A DNA stretch of 64,000 nucleotides from Flavobacteriaceae bacterium CP2B (GTDB lineage: Bacteria > Bacteroidota > Bacteroidia > Flavobacteriales > Flavobacteriaceae), in NCBI GenBank assembly GCA_001683825.1, contig LXTR01000046.1, positions 1 to 64,000 of the forward strand. Direction: 5' to 3'. Under the pieces are notes generated by a model. The model was not told the DNA's origin. It saw only the letters and a list, made by a program, of their open reading frames with translations, and did no database searches. Shown piece after piece: positions 8,806 through 17,177 of the stretch. Within the stretch, counting starts at the first letter, position 1. Every line of letters starts with the position of its first letter. The position numbers and the translations under genes were made by a program.

Positions 8806-9855
8806 ATGCAATTAAATCAGCAAGAGTTTTTTGAAACATATAACATAGATACACAAGAGTTTGAGACTGCAGAAATTAGTTGGAATAGTTTATTAGAGAT
8901 ACATAGTGATTACTTATCCTATAAAGAAACATTAATTCCTACAGCAGAACATTTATCAATGATGTTGCGTACTCACCCAGCATCTCATACTGTTAGGTCT
9001 AGGGTTAAAGATGCTGGGCACTTAATTGATAAAATTATTAGAAAAACTATTAGAGAAAAGGAGAAAAATCCTGATTATTACATCGACGTTAATAATTATA
9101 AATCAGAGATTACAGATTTAATTGGAATTAGAGTTCTGCACCTTTACAAAGACCAAGCAGCTCCTATTGATAAATTTATCCGTGATACTTGGGATTTAAG
9201 GGAAAAATGTACCATCTACTACCGTCAAGGTGATTACTCAAAACAAGAAGAACCTAAAAATAATGATTTATTTAATTTCAAGGTACATCCATTTGGCTAT
9301 CGTTCATGGCACTATTTAATCAGTTCGCAAGCAACAAAAAACGTTCACATTGCAGAAATTCAGGTAAGAACAATTTTTGAAGAAGGTTGGAGTGAAATTG
9401 ACCATCAGCTAAGATATCCTAATAATATGAACGACGTCCAGCTAACTAAGCAGCTATTAGTTTTAAATAGAGTTGCTGGAAGTGCTGACGAAATGGCGAC
9501 TGTAATCAGAGAATTAGTTGCTGAAAATAATATAAAACAAAAATCTATTGATGAATTAAAAACACAGCTTGACACATTGATGAAGGAAAATAATATTGAA
9601 AAAGCTGTTAAAGAAAAATTCCAGAAGAAAGTTGAAGAGCTTCAAGATCAACTGGCACTTAAATTACCAAATAATAGATGGTTTAATACACCTATATATT
9701 TGGGAGAAGGACCAACGCCCGCTTCATCCCCCCTACTTAAAGCCGGCGAACAATTTGTTATTGATTTTAAAGCAGATGAGCCATATGACATTAAGCGATA
9801 TTTAAGTGGTTATACACATCCTGCACTCATTAAAAAAGCAGATCCACAGAAATAA
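8806..9855 (+). CDS. RelA/SpoT nucleotidyltransferase-domain protein
   Basis: 349 aa. ATG 8806 was preferred over 8785 because AAGGAG lies 9 nt in front. A helical N-terminus is followed by a (p)ppGpp synthetase-like domain (about 60-210) with the signature blocks DLIGIRV, HPFGYRSWHY, EIQVRT and EEGWSEIDHQLRYP. A coiled coil follows (about 230-290, KSIDELKTQLDTLMKEN) and then a C-terminal domain I do not recognise. There is no HD hydrolase, TGS or ACT domain, so it is not a housekeeping RelA. Stand-alone synthetases of this sort include small alarmone synthetases and toxSAS/CapRel-type toxins that pyrophosphorylate tRNA; which activity applies here cannot be read from sequence. Palindromes bracket it on both sides. 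Confidence 0.85.
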   Translation: MQLNQQEFFETYNIDTQEFETAEISWNSLLEIHSDYLSYKETLIPTAEHLSMMLRTHPASHTVRSRVKDAGHLIDKIIRKTIREKEKNPDYYIDVNNYKSEITDLIGIRVLHLYKDQAAPIDKFIRDTWDLREKCTIYYRQGDYSKQEEPKNNDLFNFKVHPFGYRSWHYLISSQATKNVHIAEIQVRTIFEEGWSEIDHQLRYPNNMNDVQLTKQLLVLNRVAGSADEMATVIRELVAENNIKQKSIDELKTQLDTLMKENNIEKAVKEKFQKKVEELQDQLALKLPNNRWFNTPIYLGEGPTPASSPLLKAGEQFVIDFKADEPYDIKRYLSGYTHPALIKKADPQK

Positions 9856-9887
9856 CTGTTCGTTAAAAGTGTATTTAACGAACAGTT
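9854..9887. repeat. Palindrome directly after the RelA/SpoT gene
   Basis: 9854-9867 (AACTGTTCGTTAAA) is the exact complement of 9874-9887. The core GTTCGTTAAA is shared with the palindrome upstream of the gene. It overlaps the stop codon and has no T tract, so it is a poor terminator. Confidence 0.8.
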
Positions 9888-10098
9888 TGATGGATTTCAT
9901 AGAATTGAGTATAGTAGAGGTATCAATCATATATTGATACCTCTCTTCTTTTTCAAAAACTAGTATGGTATCCATATATGTAATCAAGCTATTTATTAAA
10001 ATAATATTCTAGCTCAAAAATTCGAATGTTTAGTTTAAATATCGGTTTAAGTATTAGTTTAAAAATTAATTTACATTATTTGATTTGAGGTGTACAAC

Positions 10099-11184
10099 AT
10101 GAGTAACCAAGAAAAAGAAAAGTTTAAAATACTAATTGATAAGCATAAAAGTAAAATGCCCTGGTATATCATAGAGTATGCAGAAATGAAAACAGCCCTC
10201 TCCCCCGCTACATTGTATGCTTATATTACTGAATTTGAAAAGTTTCTAAAATGGCTTATAAGTAATCGATTAGCCGTTGAAAACGGTAAGGTGGTCACTA
10301 ATATATGTGATGTACCAATTTCAACACTAGAAAATCTACCATTAAATGAAGCTAGAACTTTTCAAAGATATCTACAGGGAGAAGGTATTGAGACAAGAGC
10401 TATTAACAGAACTTTCTCCGCTTTAAAATCCCTATTCAAGTACTTAGCTCAAAATACAGAGAACGAACAAGGGGAAAATTACATCTCACGTAATGTAATG
10501 GATAAAATTGAACTGCATAAGGAGAAAGTAGATGCAGCAGCAAGAGCAGATGACGTTGCAAACATGATATTTAATGAAAAAGATGATGTAGCTTTTCTTC
10601 AATTTCTAGCAAATGATTATGGTGAAATGTTGAAGGATATATCACCCAAAAAATATAGTTTTTTTCAGCGTGATAAAGAAAGAGACATAGCCATCATAAG
10701 CCTTATTTTAGGCACTGGCCTTCGAGTTTCTGAGGTAGCTAGTCTTACTATATCTAGTATAAACTTCCGTCAGGGGAAAGTAAAAGTGACGCGTAAAGGT
10801 AATAAGAGATCTTCCGTATTAGCTACTCGCTCTTGCTTAGATGATGTTCAGGAGTACATTAAGGTTCGTCCTAGTAAATATAACTGCCCTCAAGATGAAG
10901 ACTTACTCTTCGTAACAAATTATAAAGGGAAATATACACAGTTAACTGTTAGAGCTATACAGAAGTTATGTGACAAATATTCAAGTGCATTTGATGAAAA
11001 GCGTAGCCCTCATAAACTACGACACACATATGCAACAAACCATTATAAAGAAAACAAAGATCTTGTATTGCTGCGAGATCAACTTGGCCACACTTCTGTT
11101 GAGGTTACAAGTATTTATACTAATATTAATAACGAGAAAAAACGTGAGGCTGTTGATCGCTTGGAAAGAAGACAATTTGAATAA
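10099..11184 (+). CDS. Tyrosine recombinase (XerC/XerD-like)
   Basis: 361 aa. ATG 10099 follows a TTGAGGTG ribosome site. The N-terminal SAM-like core-binding domain (about 15-140) precedes a catalytic domain with all signature residues visible: 'LGTGLRVSEVASL' (Arg I), 'PHKLRHTYAT' (HxxR), 'LGHTSVEVTSIYTNI' (His and the nucleophilic Tyr). The likely role is plasmid dimer resolution or integration/excision of a nearby unit. It lies 244 bp downstream of the RelA/SpoT gene, whose flanking palindromes could be its substrates, but that is conjecture. Confidence 0.9.
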   Translation: MSNQEKEKFKILIDKHKSKMPWYIIEYAEMKTALSPATLYAYITEFEKFLKWLISNRLAVENGKVVTNICDVPISTLENLPLNEARTFQRYLQGEGIETRAINRTFSALKSLFKYLAQNTENEQGENYISRNVMDKIELHKEKVDAAARADDVANMIFNEKDDVAFLQFLANDYGEMLKDISPKKYSFFQRDKERDIAIISLILGTGLRVSEVASLTISSINFRQGKVKVTRKGNKRSSVLATRSCLDDVQEYIKVRPSKYNCPQDEDLLFVTNYKGKYTQLTVRAIQKLCDKYSSAFDEKRSPHKLRHTYATNHYKENKDLVLLRDQLGHTSVEVTSIYTNINNEKKREAVDRLERRQFE

Positions 11185-11222
11185 AACATATAAATGATTA
11201 ACATTTTGTGCAATTATTTATA

Positions 11223-11258
11223 GGGGTGGAGATATATTAATATATCTCCACCCTATTT
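11223..11258. terminator. Bidirectional terminator
   Basis: A perfect 30-nt palindrome, GGGTGGAGATATATT and its complement (11224-11253), followed by TATTTG. It lies between convergent genes (recombinase and nuclease-helicase). Confidence 0.7.
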
Positions 11259-11406
11259 GTTAAAACATTCAATATTATAGCAAACGCCAGGTAATTGAAA
11301 ATAATCTTCCCACAAACTCGAAAATGCTCTTCAACTATTTGTATAGTCTATGTCACTCTTTTTTGGACTTTCCATATTGGGAGGGATGATTATTAAAAGA
11401 CGACTG

Positions 11407-12873
11407 CTATTTATTATTTAATGAGTTAATAATCTTAGTCATAAATTCTACGTTATTTACAACAAGCAACATAATTTGTTTTCTAGCGCGAGTAACGGAT
11501 TGATAAAACATTCTCTCCGGATCATAATAATTTGCTTTTCTTACAGCAATACTATTTTGATTATCATAATAAAAAGTAGAACCTACTAAAACAAGTACTT
11601 TATCAAATTCTTGCCCTAGAACTCCATGTGCATTTAATCCTCTATTCAGTTGCATTCTCCTTATTGCTTCACCATTAAAGTTTTGGCCTGTATAGTCAAT
11701 TATCTGCCACCCTTCGTTTTCCATTCCTTCTGCAAATCCTCTCGCTTGGCTAATTTCATCAAAATAATGGATAGATATATTTTTAGTATTTCTACAGTAT
11801 TTCATATGTTCTAAGTTAAACAAACCTTTGATAAAAGCTCCAAGTTCTTTATTTGTTCTAATCTTTTTACTTAGTTTGAAATGCTGGTAATTGTTTAAAG
11901 AGCAGAGTGTATTTAAATTATTGTAATTACGTTCACGAATTGAAAGTATTTGCTTTGGATCGATAGAAAAGATCCCGATTATATTATTTTCTTTTATGTA
12001 TTTAATAATAAACGCCAGCTGATTAGGATACATTCTTTGTGTTTCATCAACAAAAATAAACTGAGGATTAAGTTGTTGAATCTGTTTAACATTCTTAACA
12101 GGAATTATATTCCATTTATATTGTTGGTTTAATTTTAAATGCCCTGTGTTTAAATCTCCTGTATGAACTATAACAATATCATTTGTTTTATTGAATCCTT
12201 TTGCTAAATCATAAAGCAATAATGTTTTTCCGGTTCCGGGTAAACCTTCTATGATTGTAAACTGCGACAAATTTTTTAGTATTTTATCCTTAAATTCTTG
12301 CTGTTGTTTTGTCAAAAAATATACACCTTTATTGAATTTCTCCATATCATTAAATGGTGAAACCAGGTAATAGGATGGATTAAACAAAGTATCTAAATTT
12401 GAGTGGTGCTCTATTTTTTGACTAACTAAAAGTTTTTCGAAAACACCAAAATCTACCGGCTGAAGAGTCTCATCATCTGCCAATTGATATAAACTATCAT
12501 CTTCTGAAATATAAGTAAATAATTTTAATTTTTTACCTAACAAAGATAAATAATATTTATTTTTAACTAGCTGCTCCCGAGCAGCATCTCCTTGCATAAT
12601 AGATTTTATTTCTACATTCAAGATGTAATTTTCCCCAAATCTAAGTAAGTCAAATTCCTTATCTATTTGAGGTATCTTGTAACCTACATAAAAATATCCA
12701 AAGAATCTATCCTCCACAATTAAATTATCAATAAAAGCAGAAATCTGTTCAATCTCTGCATTGCTGATAGTAAAATTAAAAAATTTTTTAATTCCTTCAA
12801 AAGCTTCCTCTGGTAAATTTTTATAACTGCTCACTAAAGAATTTAAATCAATTGGTTTTTTCACAACATTCAC
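11407..12873 (-). CDS. Nuclease-helicase: N-terminal nuclease-like domain plus DUF2075 SF1 helicase
   Basis: 488 aa. Residues 50-120 look like a PD-(D/E)xK nuclease: 'DKEFDLLRF' then 'NVEIK' supplies the expected acidic pair and lysine. From residue 185 a superfamily 1 helicase follows, with Walker A GLPGTGKT (210-217), Walker B FVDETQRM (275-282), 'SIDPKQILS', 'KLSKKIRTN' and a C-terminal 'QSVTRARKQI' motif VI. This fits the DUF2075 / Schlafen-3-type helicase group. Single-gene nuclease-helicases such as Nhi act as anti-phage effectors; this one is shorter and I infer, not show, such a role. The ribosome site is weak (GGTG). The gene is flanked by non-coding stretches and sits alone. Confidence 0.75.
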   Translation of the reverse strand: MNVVKKPIDLNSLVSSYKNLPEEAFEGIKKFFNFTISNAEIEQISAFIDNLIVEDRFFGYFYVGYKIPQIDKEFDLLRFGENYILNVEIKSIMQGDAAREQLVKNKYYLSLLGKKLKLFTYISEDDSLYQLADDETLQPVDFGVFEKLLVSQKIEHHSNLDTLFNPSYYLVSPFNDMEKFNKGVYFLTKQQQEFKDKILKNLSQFTIIEGLPGTGKTLLLYDLAKGFNKTNDIVIVHTGDLNTGHLKLNQQYKWNIIPVKNVKQIQQLNPQFIFVDETQRMYPNQLAFIIKYIKENNIIGIFSIDPKQILSIRERNYNNLNTLCSLNNYQHFKLSKKIRTNKELGAFIKGLFNLEHMKYCRNTKNISIHYFDEISQARGFAEGMENEGWQIIDYTGQNFNGEAIRRMQLNRGLNAHGVLGQEFDKVLVLVGSTFYYDNQNSIAVRKANYYDPERMFYQSVTRARKQIMLLVVNNVEFMTKIINSLNNK

Positions 12874-13005
12874 CTACACCTATAAATTTTCTATACAGTG
12901 CCAATTGCTATATTAAAAACGATTTATAATATAGCAAAACCCACTCTTCAACTATTTACTTAGATATCCTGCCCCCTAACATTAATAGATAGGGTTTTAT
13001 AGATA

Positions 13006-13383
13006 TTAATATAATAAATCATCTTTCAATTCTTCTATATATACATCCCTAACTAATTTACAGAAACCTATATATCCCCCGAAATAATCTCTAAATTGCT
13101 TTATAAACCCTTCTCTTTCTTCTGTATGATGAGACCATATAGACATACTCCCCATCAATTCACCTATCTCCCTTTTAATTTCTTTTAATTCACCTGGCGA
13201 TATACCTTGTGGGTAATCATTAAACCATTCCAACCAATCCGCAAGTAGCTCCTCCACAAAGGATAATCCGGATTCTGAGCAGAAATTAAATTCCCTTTTT
13301 CCAGCTGTAATAAATGTGTCTAAATCATTTAAAATTAGACGAATTATATATGAAGTACTAACATTTCCGATACTATGTTTCAT
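13006..13383 (-). CDS. Hypothetical protein (125 aa)
   Basis: Not recognised. It is an acidic helical protein with the end 'VRDVYIEELKDDLLY'. It starts inside the end of the preceding gene (11-nt overlap) with GGAGG five to ten nt upstream, so it is translationally coupled to it and belongs to a three-gene operon led by the HTH gene at 14176. No signal peptide or membrane segment. Confidence 0.7.
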   Translation of the reverse strand: MKHSIGNVSTSYIIRLILNDLDTFITAGKREFNFCSESGLSFVEELLADWLEWFNDYPQGISPGELKEIKREIGELMGSMSIWSHHTEEREGFIKQFRDYFGGYIGFCKLVRDVYIEELKDDLLY

Positions 13384-13696
13384 ATGTTCTCCTCCCTATC
13401 ATTTTTTCTTCTAAAGAAATGTGTTTGTTATACCATTTATTTATTTTTCCTTTGTAATACTTTTCGAGTTCGTAATCCGGAATCCAAATTTCACGATCAT
13501 AGATTTTACTCATAACACTTTCTAAAACATCCTCATGTTCTCTCGGTTTCAATCTACGGTTATGAACCTTAATCTTCTCTATATAAGCCTCTCTCAGCCA
13601 ATTTGATATGGTTTCACGCTGTTTTTGCTTTAGGTGAGACCATTTCTTATTAGTTTGTAGTAATTGTCCCTTAGAATTCCTTGTGTGATTCTTCAT
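13373..13696 (-). CDS. Hypothetical basic protein (107 aa)
   Basis: Strongly basic and helical (starts MKNHTRNSKGQLLQTNKKWS; later 'EREIWIPDYELEKYYKGK'-like text). I recall similar proteins as uncharacterised genes on Bacillus plasmids but know no function. GAGGTAG precedes the start. It lies between the HTH regulator and the 125-aa gene, overlapping the latter by 11 nt. Confidence 0.65.
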   Translation of the reverse strand: MKNHTRNSKGQLLQTNKKWSHLKQKQRETISNWLREAYIEKIKVHNRRLKPREHEDVLESVMSKIYDREIWIPDYELEKYYKGKINKWYNKHISLEEKMIGRRTYET

Positions 13697-13726
13697 CGAA
13701 CGCTACCTCCCCTACTTTATTTTTAC

Positions 13727-14176
13727 TTATTTCCTATTCGAACCGAAAACACAGCGCATTCCAAATCGAGTCACAGCATATGTCGTGCCAATTTTACGAA
13801 TTGAGCCTTTCGGGAAATCCTTTATCCTTTTACGTAATGTCGATGATTCAATTCCCCACTCTTCTATAGCATCCGTACTACTCATAATTTCGTTATCCAA
13901 TAGGTTAAGGTCTCCCCAATCAACATCTTCAAAATTAAATCCATCCATCTCTAACTGCTGCAGCATGTCTCTTTCGTCTCCTTTTACTGCAAACAAATTA
14001 TGATCCTCTCCCTGATGGACTTCTTCTAACACTTCTACGTTTAGATACTCATTGTCAGTTATCTCAATCGTACTATTCTCAGATATATAATAGTAGCTAC
14101 CTTCTTTTACTTTGAATATAGCCTTATTCCATATACCATCTGCACTAGTACCTTCAAAAATCCGTTCCGCTTTCAT
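13727..14176 (-). CDS. HTH regulator, probably autoregulated
   Basis: 149 aa. An acidic N-terminal part is followed by a C-terminal helix-turn-helix of a type common in Firmicutes ('STDAIEEWGIESSTLRKRI', 'FPKGSIRKIGTTYAV', ending MRCVFG). ATG 14176 was chosen because AAGGAG is 8 nt upstream. Its promoter carries two inverted copies of a 15-bp operator, one between -35 and -10 and one just upstream of the ribosome site, which suggests the product represses its own operon (this gene, 13373-13696 and 13006-13383). The target family is not known to me. Confidence 0.65.
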   Translation of the reverse strand: MKAERIFEGTSADGIWNKAIFKVKEGSYYYISENSTIEITDNEYLNVEVLEEVHQGEDHNLFAVKGDERDMLQQLEMDGFNFEDVDWGDLNLLDNEIMSSTDAIEEWGIESSTLRKRIKDFPKGSIRKIGTTYAVTRFGMRCVFGSNRK

Positions 14177-14192
14177 AATAATTCTTTCTCCT

Positions 14193-14254
14193 TTCACGCA
14201 GACGTGACATAATCCGACTCACTTCAACTATATCACGTCTGCGTGAATTGTTAA
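14193..14254 (-). promoter_or_regulatory. Promoter with two inverted operator copies
   Basis: Read on the minus strand: -35 TTAACA (14254-14249), a 16-bp spacer that is operator copy TTCACGCAGACGTGA (14247-14233), and -10 TATAGT (14232-14227). The inverted second copy (14207-14193) ends beside the AAGGAG site. Arms are identical over 15 bp, with 25 bp between them. Occupancy would block polymerase and start-site clearance. Confidence 0.8.
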
Positions 14255-14415
14255 AGCGAGAGTTATGATTCAAATATAAATAGGTCGCTTTAATTAACTG
14301 TTTTTTTCTGAATTTTGTTGAAAAATAAATATATAATAGTTAAATACAAAGGGGATTTTGCTATAATGGAAATATATAACATTAGCACACTTCTATAGGA
14401 TGGGGGAATATATAA

Positions 14416-15510
14416 ATGATTGTTTCAGTAAAGGGGAACGAGCAAATTACTAAAATGTTAAATGACTGGTATATAGAGATACGTGCCAGACATGTAGGAA
14501 AGGCACATAATTTAAAACTTGAGATTGATCAAAAGATACATAACATTGAAGAAGACCAAAACCTACTTTTATACTATGCCCTTTTAGATTTTCGTCATCA
14601 ATATATGCTTGATAGTTTAAGTATTGGAAAAGATAGTTTTGATAAAGTAGATTCACTGGGTGTACCTGCGGATCAGTTTTTACAATACTACTACCACTTC
14701 TTTAAAGCTATTCATTCAAATATTACAGGTGATTTTACATCTGCAAAAGAACATTATAATCAAGCTGAATTACTCTTAAAACATATTCCCGATGAAATTG
14801 AACATGCTGAATTCCGTTTTAAATTATCAACTTTTCATTATCATATTTATAAACCGCTTGCAGCAATCAAAGAAGCTACCAAAGCAAAGGATATCTTTAA
14901 AAAACATGCAGGATATGAAACTAATATTGGATTATGTGATAATTTAATTGGATTAGCTTGTACTCATTTAAAACAATTTGAGGAAGCTGAAGAACATTTC
15001 ATTACAGCTATTAATACATTCAAAAAATCTGGTAAAGAAAAGAATATCACGTTTGTACGCCATAACTTAGGTTTAATGTATTCAGGTCAAAATTTATCTG
15101 AACTAGCAATACGATACCTCTCTGAAGTAACACAAGAACTCCCTAAAGATTATAAAGCAATTTTTATTAAAGCTAGGGAGCATATGAAAATCGGGGAGTC
15201 CAAAGAAACTTATAATCTTATAGTGAAAGGCTTAGAAATTTGTAAAGAGCTAAAGAATGAAGAATACGAACATCACTTTTTAATTTTAGAAAAATTAAAT
15301 CAAAAGGTCTCTGCTGACGAATTAGAGAAGACAATTAAAACAGGAATCTCTTATTTTAAGAGAGAAAACCTACATGAGTACGTACAGGAATACGCTAAAA
15401 AATTAGCAGTTTTATTCCACCAAGAAAATAACCGTTCAAAAGCAAGCGATTATTTTTATCTTAGCCATCAAGCAGAAGAACAAAACTTTGAAAAGGAGGC
15501 TTTAAAATGA
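14416..15510 (+). CDS. rap: Rap-family response regulator aspartate phosphatase
   Basis: 364 aa, the usual Rap length. An N-terminal helical bundle ('MLNDWYIEIRARHVGKA') is followed by TPR repeats through the rest (for example 'NLIGLACTHLKQFEEAEEHFITAI', shown here in part, and 'NLGLMYSGQNLSELA'). Rap proteins bind or dephosphorylate Spo0F~P, or bind DNA-binding regulators such as ComA, and are inhibited by a pentapeptide-like Phr signal. Its stop codon overlaps the ATG of phr (ATGA). An extended -10 (TGCTATAAT, 14359-14367) lies upstream. On Bacillus plasmids such cassettes delay sporulation or gate plasmid transfer; the target here is unknown. Confidence 0.92.
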   Translation: MIVSVKGNEQITKMLNDWYIEIRARHVGKAHNLKLEIDQKIHNIEEDQNLLLYYALLDFRHQYMLDSLSIGKDSFDKVDSLGVPADQFLQYYYHFFKAIHSNITGDFTSAKEHYNQAELLLKHIPDEIEHAEFRFKLSTFHYHIYKPLAAIKEATKAKDIFKKHAGYETNIGLCDNLIGLACTHLKQFEEAEEHFITAINTFKKSGKEKNITFVRHNLGLMYSGQNLSELAIRYLSEVTQELPKDYKAIFIKAREHMKIGESKETYNLIVKGLEICKELKNEEYEHHFLILEKLNQKVSADELEKTIKTGISYFKRENLHEYVQEYAKKLAVLFHQENNRSKASDYFYLSHQAEEQNFEKEALK

Positions 15511-15647
15511 AAAAAGTCATGTTTAGCTTAATTGGATTAACAGCCGTATTCACGTTTATGTTTAACGCTAGCAATGTAACTGATACACAAAAAGCTCTTA
15601 GCGAGGATAAAGTTGTACAATATGCTCACGGCCATACTGGCGGATGA
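15507..15647 (+). CDS. phr: Phr signalling peptide precursor
   Basis: 46 aa, overlapping the rap stop by 4 nt. It has a basic start (MKK), one hydrophobic export helix (MFSLIGLTAVFTFMF) and a short hydrophilic tail ending QYAHGHTGG. Phr precursors are secreted, trimmed to 5-8 residues and re-imported by Opp to inhibit the partner Rap. The mature signal should come from the last residues, perhaps YAHGHTG or AHGHTGG; the exact cut is not readable. Confidence 0.88.
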   Translation: MKKVMFSLIGLTAVFTFMFNASNVTDTQKALSEDKVVQYAHGHTGG

Positions 15648-15655
15648 TAAATAAA

Positions 15656-15693
15656 CAAAGGTCTTCACTTTATGGTGAGGGCTTTTGTTTTTA
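15656..15693 (+). terminator. Terminator of rap-phr
   Basis: CAAAGGTCTTCAC pairs imperfectly with GGTGAGGGCTTTTG over TTTAT, followed by a T-rich run. Confidence 0.7.
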
Positions 15694-15839
15694 TATGAAG
15701 GTACCCTTTGTAAAAATTATAAAAATATTATTTTAAAATCTTAATATACTACAAAAATGTGAAATTTAAATTATTCCTTTTGCCACCATAAGAAGGATCA
15801 AAAAAGATTAGAACGTTTAAAGAGAGGAAGAAACTATTC

Positions 15840-16025
15840 ATGCATACACAAGAAGATTTTTACAACAAATTAATAGAGGAACAAAGATTAGTAACGATAT
15901 TTTTAATAAACGGCGTAAGAGTACCTGGAATCATTATCGCTGTTGATAAATTCTCAGTGCTAGTTTCCAGTCATGGAAAGCAACAATTCATTTATAAGCA
16001 TGCTATTTCAACAGTATCTTTATAA
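15840..16025 (+). CDS. hfq: Hfq-like RNA chaperone, plasmid copy
   Basis: 61 aa, almost only the Sm fold. The Sm1 region is 'VTIFLINGVRVPGIIIAVDKFSVLV' (quoted in part) and Sm2 is 'QFIYKHAIST', matching the Hfq YKHAIST signature. The usual N-terminal 'LQDxFLN' is changed to 'TQEDFYNKL'. AGGAAG precedes ATG 15840. B. anthracis carries a third hfq on pXO1; this gene looks like that plasmid type. It could serve small RNAs of the plasmid such as the two copies proposed at 37.5 and 59.7 kb (inference). Confidence 0.88.
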   Translation: MHTQEDFYNKLIEEQRLVTIFLINGVRVPGIIIAVDKFSVLVSSHGKQQFIYKHAISTVSL

Positions 16026-16069
16026 ATATATACCATCTAAAAGTCTAATTTGAATAATATTAATTGATT

Positions 16070-16105
16070 AGAAAAATAAAAAAGGAATCCTTATAATAAG
16101 GATTC
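16070..16105 (-). terminator. Minus-strand terminator
   Basis: On the minus strand GAATCCTTATTATAAGGATTC is followed by CTTTTTT. It lies between convergent hfq and the PagR-like gene. Confidence 0.6.
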
Positions 16106-16255
16106 ACCCCAGGAAATATACATAAATAAAAAGAATTAACTACATTATAATATAAAAGTAAACAAAACATATTGAGAAAAAATAAGATTGAAGTTTGATA
16201 GAAAAGAATAACATTTGCTATACTAAATGTGCAAAAATATATGCAAAATCACAAA

Positions 16256-16298
16256 TAAAATAAGGACAGCCTGATATGGCTGCCCTTATTTTATTTTT
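16256..16298. terminator. Bidirectional terminator
   Basis: AATAAGGACAGCC pairs with GGCTGCCCTTATT around TGATAT, with T-rich runs on both strands. It serves the convergent hfq and arsR-type genes. Confidence 0.75.
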
Positions 16299-16330
16299 AA
16301 TCTCATAATCTGCTATTTCGTTTGAGCTAA

Positions 16331-16624
16331 TTATAAACCTAGTACACTAACAATCTGGCATGCTTTGGAATTTGCAATATGATAGTACATCTCTAACCCT
16401 TTTCTTTCCGAGCGTAGAATCTTGCCACGCATCTTAGATAAATGCTGAGATACGGTAGATTGAGGAATATCTAATAGCTCCGTTAATTGTGTTACATTAC
16501 AAATCTTACGGTGTTCTAGTTCCTTCACGATTTGTAACCTAACTGGATGGGCCATAATCTTTAATAATTCTACATCCGCCTCTGGGATTTTGTGCATTTC
16601 ATTACCTGCTTGAATAGTTGTCAT
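16331..16624 (-). CDS. ArsR/SmtB-family regulator, PagR-like
   Basis: 97 aa winged-helix protein with the ArsR pattern 'DVELLKIMAHPVRLQIVKEL', 'NVTQLTELLDIPQSTVSQHLSKMR' and a wing 'ERKGLEMYYHI' (each quoted in part). No Cys or His metal-site cluster is present, which fits PagR-type regulators of pXO1 and related plasmids rather than metal sensors. AAAAGGAG precedes the start. PagR in B. anthracis represses the pag operon and S-layer genes; what this one controls is not visible. Confidence 0.85.
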   Translation of the reverse strand: MTTIQAGNEMHKIPEADVELLKIMAHPVRLQIVKELEHRKICNVTQLTELLDIPQSTVSQHLSKMRGKILRSERKGLEMYYHIANSKACQIVSVLGL

Positions 16625-16711
16625 TTTAAATTCTCCTTTTTAGTTTCTTTTTTTATTTTTAAGTTATAAGTATTTTGTGTTTGTATGAGTATATCGATTA
16701 TAATCGCTGTG

Positions 16712-17134
16712 TTATTTGTTCTTTTGTCTCTTTATCTGGTTTATATATAAAAGTATTATGATGGCTAAAAATCCAACAAAAGATAGCATAGGAATCGAGA
16801 TGAAACCAAACAAATTCAAATAATTTTCTGTACAAGAAACGCCTACTGAACATATCTTCATTTCACTTGTTGGAAAAGCCTGAATCGTAATTTGATAGAC
16901 AGATATTATTAATCCAATACATGCAAATGGAAATGCATATATGCTTACATTAGAATCTTTTCTATACATTCCTATACCCAATATTAATACTAATGGATAC
17001 ATGGCCATCCTTTGATACCAGCACAAATCACATGGAGGTAGCTTCATCCATTCACTAAAAATTAAACTTATAAGCATTGCACTAGTAGCTATCGTCCAAG
17101 CAATTGCAATGTGATACTTTCGAATTATCGTCAT
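16712..17134 (-). CDS. bdbC: Disulfide-bond oxidoreductase, DsbB/BdbC family
   Basis: 140 aa, four predicted membrane helices. The first Cys pair is in 'PPCDLCWYQRMAMYP' and the second in 'ICSVGVSCTENY', the two redox-active pairs that shuttle electrons from a thioredoxin-like partner to quinone. BdbC normally pairs with BdbD; no bdbD lies next to it, so a chromosomal partner would be needed. Its start has only a weak AGGCG site. Disulfide formation outside the cell is often required for DNA-uptake or conjugation proteins and some secreted peptides. Confidence 0.92.
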   Translation of the reverse strand: MTIIRKYHIAIAWTIATSAMLISLIFSEWMKLPPCDLCWYQRMAMYPLVLILGIGMYRKDSNVSIYAFPFACIGLIISVYQITIQAFPTSEMKICSVGVSCTENYLNLFGFISIPMLSFVGFLAIIILLYINQIKRQKNK

Positions 17135-17177
17135 CTTATATTCGCCTCAACTGTCAAATTTGGGTGCAACATGTTTA

